DNA of 17,779 nt from Firmicutes bacterium UBA6132 (GTDB lineage Bacteria; Bacillota_A; Clostridia; Tissierellales; Sedimentibacteraceae). The DNA lies in assembly GCA_002435835.1 (NCBI GenBank), contig DIVM01000150.1, positions 1-17,779 on the forward strand, read 5' to 3'. This document shows, in pieces, positions 15,713-17,779 of this stretch (positions within the stretch are counted from its first letter, which is position 1; each line of letters begins with the position of its first letter). The notes below the pieces were generated by a model. The model did not search any database. It had not been told where the DNA came from and saw nothing but the letters and a program-made list of their open reading frames with translations. Made by a program: the position numbers and the translations under genes.

Positions 15713-16124
15713 ATAATTTTTGTCAAGTTTAATTCCTTATATTTTTACCTCCTTTGCATACTATTAAATTATGAAAATAAAAAAAAATAGTTACATCATT
15801 TTCATATTTTATCACATAATAATTGATTAGTACAATACTTTTTTAATTTAAATTAGTTTGCTAACCATAACCTTTTGTTCAAAATATTCCCATGTATTAA
15901 AATTATAACTAAACACATAATATGTTTATAGAAAATCAAATAAAGATTTTCTCATATTTAGTCAAGTAAGTTAGATTGATAACAAAATTTTATGAATCAC
16001 ATATTCGAAAAAATGTTAGTATCTAAGCAAATAGTAAAAGATACCAAAAATCCAAATACTTACATGATTAAATAAATATAAACTGACAATAATAATAATA
16101 CAACAATTGAAAGGAGAAACACAC
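15713..16124. other. Divergent intergenic region between glmS and the spore protein gene
   Basis: A weak glmS promoter is possible on the minus strand (TTGTAC at 15830-15835, 18-base spacer, TAAAAT at 15806-15811). An AAAGGAGGT sequence lies at 15747-15755 on the minus strand with no usable start after it. On the plus side there is an inverted repeat AGAAAATC/GATTTTCT (15930-15952) and a possible forespore sigma-G -10 element CATGATT at 16063-16069, without a convincing -35 box. A short AAT run (about 16089-16100) precedes the SASP ribosome site. I see no gene here. Confidence 0.45.
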
Positions 16125-16361
16125 ATGGCAAACTCAAACAACAGCGGAAGCAACAATATAGTTGTTCCAGAAGCAAAACAAGCATTAAATCAAATGAAAG
16201 CTGAAATAGCTAACGAATTAGGATTAACAAACTATGAGCAAGTAGACAAAGGTAACCTTACAGCAAGACAAAACGGTTACGTTGGTGGCTACATGACAAA
16301 AAGATTAGTTGAAATGGCTCAAAGACAAATGAGCGGAACTAACGGAACTACAATGAAATAA
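16125..16361 (+). CDS. Alpha/beta-type small acid-soluble spore protein
   Basis: This 78-residue protein coats DNA in the dormant spore, shifting it to an A-like form and protecting it from UV and chemicals; it is digested by the GPR protease at germination. Recognisable features are PEAKQALNQMKAEIANELG (with the region where GPR normally cuts), then GNLTARQNGYVGGYMTKRLVEMAQ, the DNA-binding half. The N-terminal SNNSGSNN stretch is Asn/Ser-rich as in clostridial relatives. The frame opens at a TTG (16107), but AAAGGAG followed by eight bases points to the ATG at 16125. It is monocistronic with its own terminator, and is expected to be made in the forespore under sigma-G. Confidence 0.97.
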   Translation: MANSNNSGSNNIVVPEAKQALNQMKAEIANELGLTNYEQVDKGNLTARQNGYVGGYMTKRLVEMAQRQMSGTNGTTMK

Positions 16362-16376
16362 ATTTAAGTAAATACT

Positions 16377-16410
16377 GAAATGGTGAATAGTTAAAGCTAT
16401 TCACCATTTC
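16377..16410. terminator. Bidirectional terminator between the SASP gene and etfA
   Basis: GAAATGGTGAATAG (16377-16390) and CTATTCACCATTTC (16397-16410) make a perfect 14-base stem with loop TTAAAG, between two converging genes. TCTGATTCTTTT follows on the plus strand; the minus-strand tail is T-rich but interrupted. Confidence 0.88.
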
Positions 16411-16432
16411 TCTGATTCTTTTATATATTGTC

Positions 16433-17458
16433 TTAAGCAGTTCTTCCTTCTTTTTTTAATTCTTCAATTAAATTTGGAATAACTGTAAAAATATCTCCTA
16501 CTATACCAACATCAGCAACATCAAATATTGGTGCAGTTTCATCTTTATTTATTGCAATTATGAATTCTGATTCTTCCATACCTGCCAAGTGTTGAATAGC
16601 TCCTGAAATACCGCATGCGATATACAAGTTTGGTCTTACAGTTTTTCCTGTCTGTCCAACTTGTCTATCCTTCGCTACCCAGCCTGCATCTACAGCTGCT
16701 CTTGAAGCTGAAATTGTTCCTCCAAGTAAATCTGCTAATTCTTCAATCATAGCATAATTCTCAGAGCCTTTCATTCCTCTTCCACCAGAAACTAATACTT
16801 TTGCATCTTCTACATTCATTCTTTCTTGTATTATTTTCACAACATCAAGAATTTCTACATTTTTACAGCTTGATGGTATTTCTATTTTAAATTCTTCTAT
16901 ATTTATTTCATTAGAATCATCTAATTTTAATGCTTTCATAACACCAGGTCTTACTGTAGCCATTTGTGGTCTATGATTTGGGCATGCGATTGTAGCCATT
17001 ATGTTTCCGCCAAATGCAGGTCTTGTCATCATTAAGTTTAATTTTTCAGGTTCTTTATCATCTGCTTCAACAGCTAAGCTTGTACAGTCAGCTGTTAATC
17101 CAGTGTGAATTCTTGCTGAAACTCTTGGAGCTAAATCTCTTCCTATTGCTGATGCTCCAAATAATACTATCTCAGGTTTTTTTTCTAAAAAAACTTTATT
17201 AAGCACATAAACATATGGTTCTGTCATATATTCATCAAGCATTTCATCATCAACATATATTACTTTATCAGCTCCAGCATAATTTAATCTTCTTGCTTCA
17301 TCCATCATGTCTTTACCAAGTAAAACTGCTGTTACTGTTGTATTTAAATCTTTAGCAAGTTCTTTTCCCTTGCCTATTAATTCATATGCTACCTTTTGTA
17401 CTTTGTGGTCTCTTTGTTCAGCAAAAACAAAAATTCCTTTATAATCTAAAATATTCAT
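16433..17458 (-). CDS. etfA: Electron transfer flavoprotein alpha subunit
   Basis: EtfA pairs with EtfB to carry electrons, mainly with acyl-CoA dehydrogenases and, in anaerobes, in some flavin-based bifurcating complexes. The 341 residues include an N-terminal ETF domain (about 1-200) and the C-terminal FAD-binding domain with SRAAVDAGWV, QVGQTGKT (267-274) and LYIACGISGAIQHLAGM, the signature of the subunit. The start has AGGAGG six bases upstream. The order etfB-etfA is conventional, with an 84-base gap here, longer than usual. The partner dehydrogenase is outside the window, so whether this pair bifurcates cannot be judged. Confidence 0.98.
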   Translation of the reverse strand: MNILDYKGIFVFAEQRDHKVQKVAYELIGKGKELAKDLNTTVTAVLLGKDMMDEARRLNYAGADKVIYVDDEMLDEYMTEPYVYVLNKVFLEKKPEIVLFGASAIGRDLAPRVSARIHTGLTADCTSLAVEADDKEPEKLNLMMTRPAFGGNIMATIACPNHRPQMATVRPGVMKALKLDDSNEINIEEFKIEIPSSCKNVEILDVVKIIQERMNVEDAKVLVSGGRGMKGSENYAMIEELADLLGGTISASRAAVDAGWVAKDRQVGQTGKTVRPNLYIACGISGAIQHLAGMEESEFIIAINKDETAPIFDVADVGIVGDIFTVIPNLIEELKKEGRTA

Positions 17459-17542
17459 TTCGTGCCTCCTACTATAAAATTAGTGAAAATTCATTCAGCC
17501 ATTTTTGCTGATTCTTAGTTAACTTATCCAATTTAATTAACA

Positions 17543-17779
17543 TTAAAGGATAAATTTTTCTTTCATTTTTTCAACTATTAACTCTGCTGATTCTTGTGCT
17601 CCTAAGTTGAAAATTTTACCCGCTTGTTTTGCGCCTTTTGTGAATGATTTCTTAACTTTAGTAGGAGAACCCTTTAATCCTATGTTATCAAGATCTACTT
17701 CTATATCTTTTAATGTCCATACTGTTACTTGTTTTTCTCTATACGCATCAAAAATTCCTTTTGGTGACATATATCTTGG
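17543..17779 (-). CDS. etfB: Electron transfer flavoprotein beta subunit, C-terminal fragment (gene continues past the window)
   Basis: The last 78 codons of etfB are visible and the frame is open to the window edge; the Met at 17770 is internal (PRYMSPKGI). The segment MSPKGIFDAYREKQVTVW, then DNIGLKGSPTKVKKSFT, matches the conserved end of EtfB, including the GLKGSPT motif and the tail that contacts EtfA. The bound-nucleotide part lies outside the window. Confidence 0.95.
   Translation of the reverse strand, partial: PRYMSPKGIFDAYREKQVTVWTLKDIEVDLDNIGLKGSPTKVKKSFTKGAKQAGKIFNLGAQESAELIVEKMKEKFIL

Noticed and set aside
15698..15726. TTGACA with a 17-base spacer to ACTTAT inside the glmS ribozyme, which would give an uncleavable transcript
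   Set aside because: The -10 box matches only three of six positions and the bases are constrained by ribozyme structure; probably chance.
15818..15829. ATAATTGATTAG near the glmS promoter as another GntR operator
   Set aside because: It lacks the central CG of the palindrome and lies in AT-rich sequence by a housekeeping gene; 10/12 matches are expected by chance there.
16019..16069. Forespore sigma-G promoter for the spore protein gene
   Set aside because: Only a partial -10 (CATGATT) is seen and no good -35 at the right distance; not called as a feature on its own.

Overview
The window is strongly AT-rich. It carries a spore protein of the alpha/beta SASP family, a glmS self-cleaving ribozyme, Firmicutes-type Shine-Dalgarno sites and TTGACA/TATAAT promoters, an electron transfer flavoprotein and a molybdenum hydroxylase. 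Together these point to an anaerobic, endospore-forming member of the Clostridia. A Sedimentibacter- or Tissierellia-like bacterium would fit, but that is a guess from gene content. I see no insertion sequence, CRISPR array, tRNA or rRNA.

Region 1 (1-1945, plus strand) is the 3' part of an AcoR-like sigma-54 activator (GAF-PAS-AAA+-Fis). It has an unusual run of 13 AAT codons in its linker and ends at a shared, convergent terminator.

Region 2 (1960-10560, minus strand) reads as one ten-gene operon from a good sigma-A promoter at 10531-10559. In transcription order it encodes the Mo-binding, 2Fe-2S and FAD subunits of a xanthine-dehydrogenase-family hydroxylase; an MBL-fold hydrolase; a stand-alone transketolase C-terminal-domain protein; a lipoate-protein ligase; MoaA; MoaC; a MOSC protein; and a small ABM-type protein. 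The operon therefore makes a molybdenum hydroxylase together with the first steps of its cofactor pathway. The substrate cannot be told from the sequence.

Region 3 (10514-13350) holds a GntR/FadR-type regulator, a DUF1097 membrane protein and a 3-hydroxyacyl-CoA-dehydrogenase-family enzyme. The palindrome ATAATCGATTAT, or an 11/12 match to it, lies at the promoters of the hydroxylase operon, the regulator and the dehydrogenase. This suggests a local regulon in which the GntR protein controls itself, the hydroxylase operon and the dehydrogenase (possibly with the membrane protein). I propose that these genes form one catabolic module: uptake (DUF1097, uncertain), hydroxylation (Mo enzyme), and oxidation and hydrolysis (dehydrogenase, MBL protein).

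Region 4 (13458-17779) is more housekeeping-like: glmS with its ribozyme leader, a spore DNA-protecting protein on the plus strand, and etfA with the 3' end of etfB on the minus strand.
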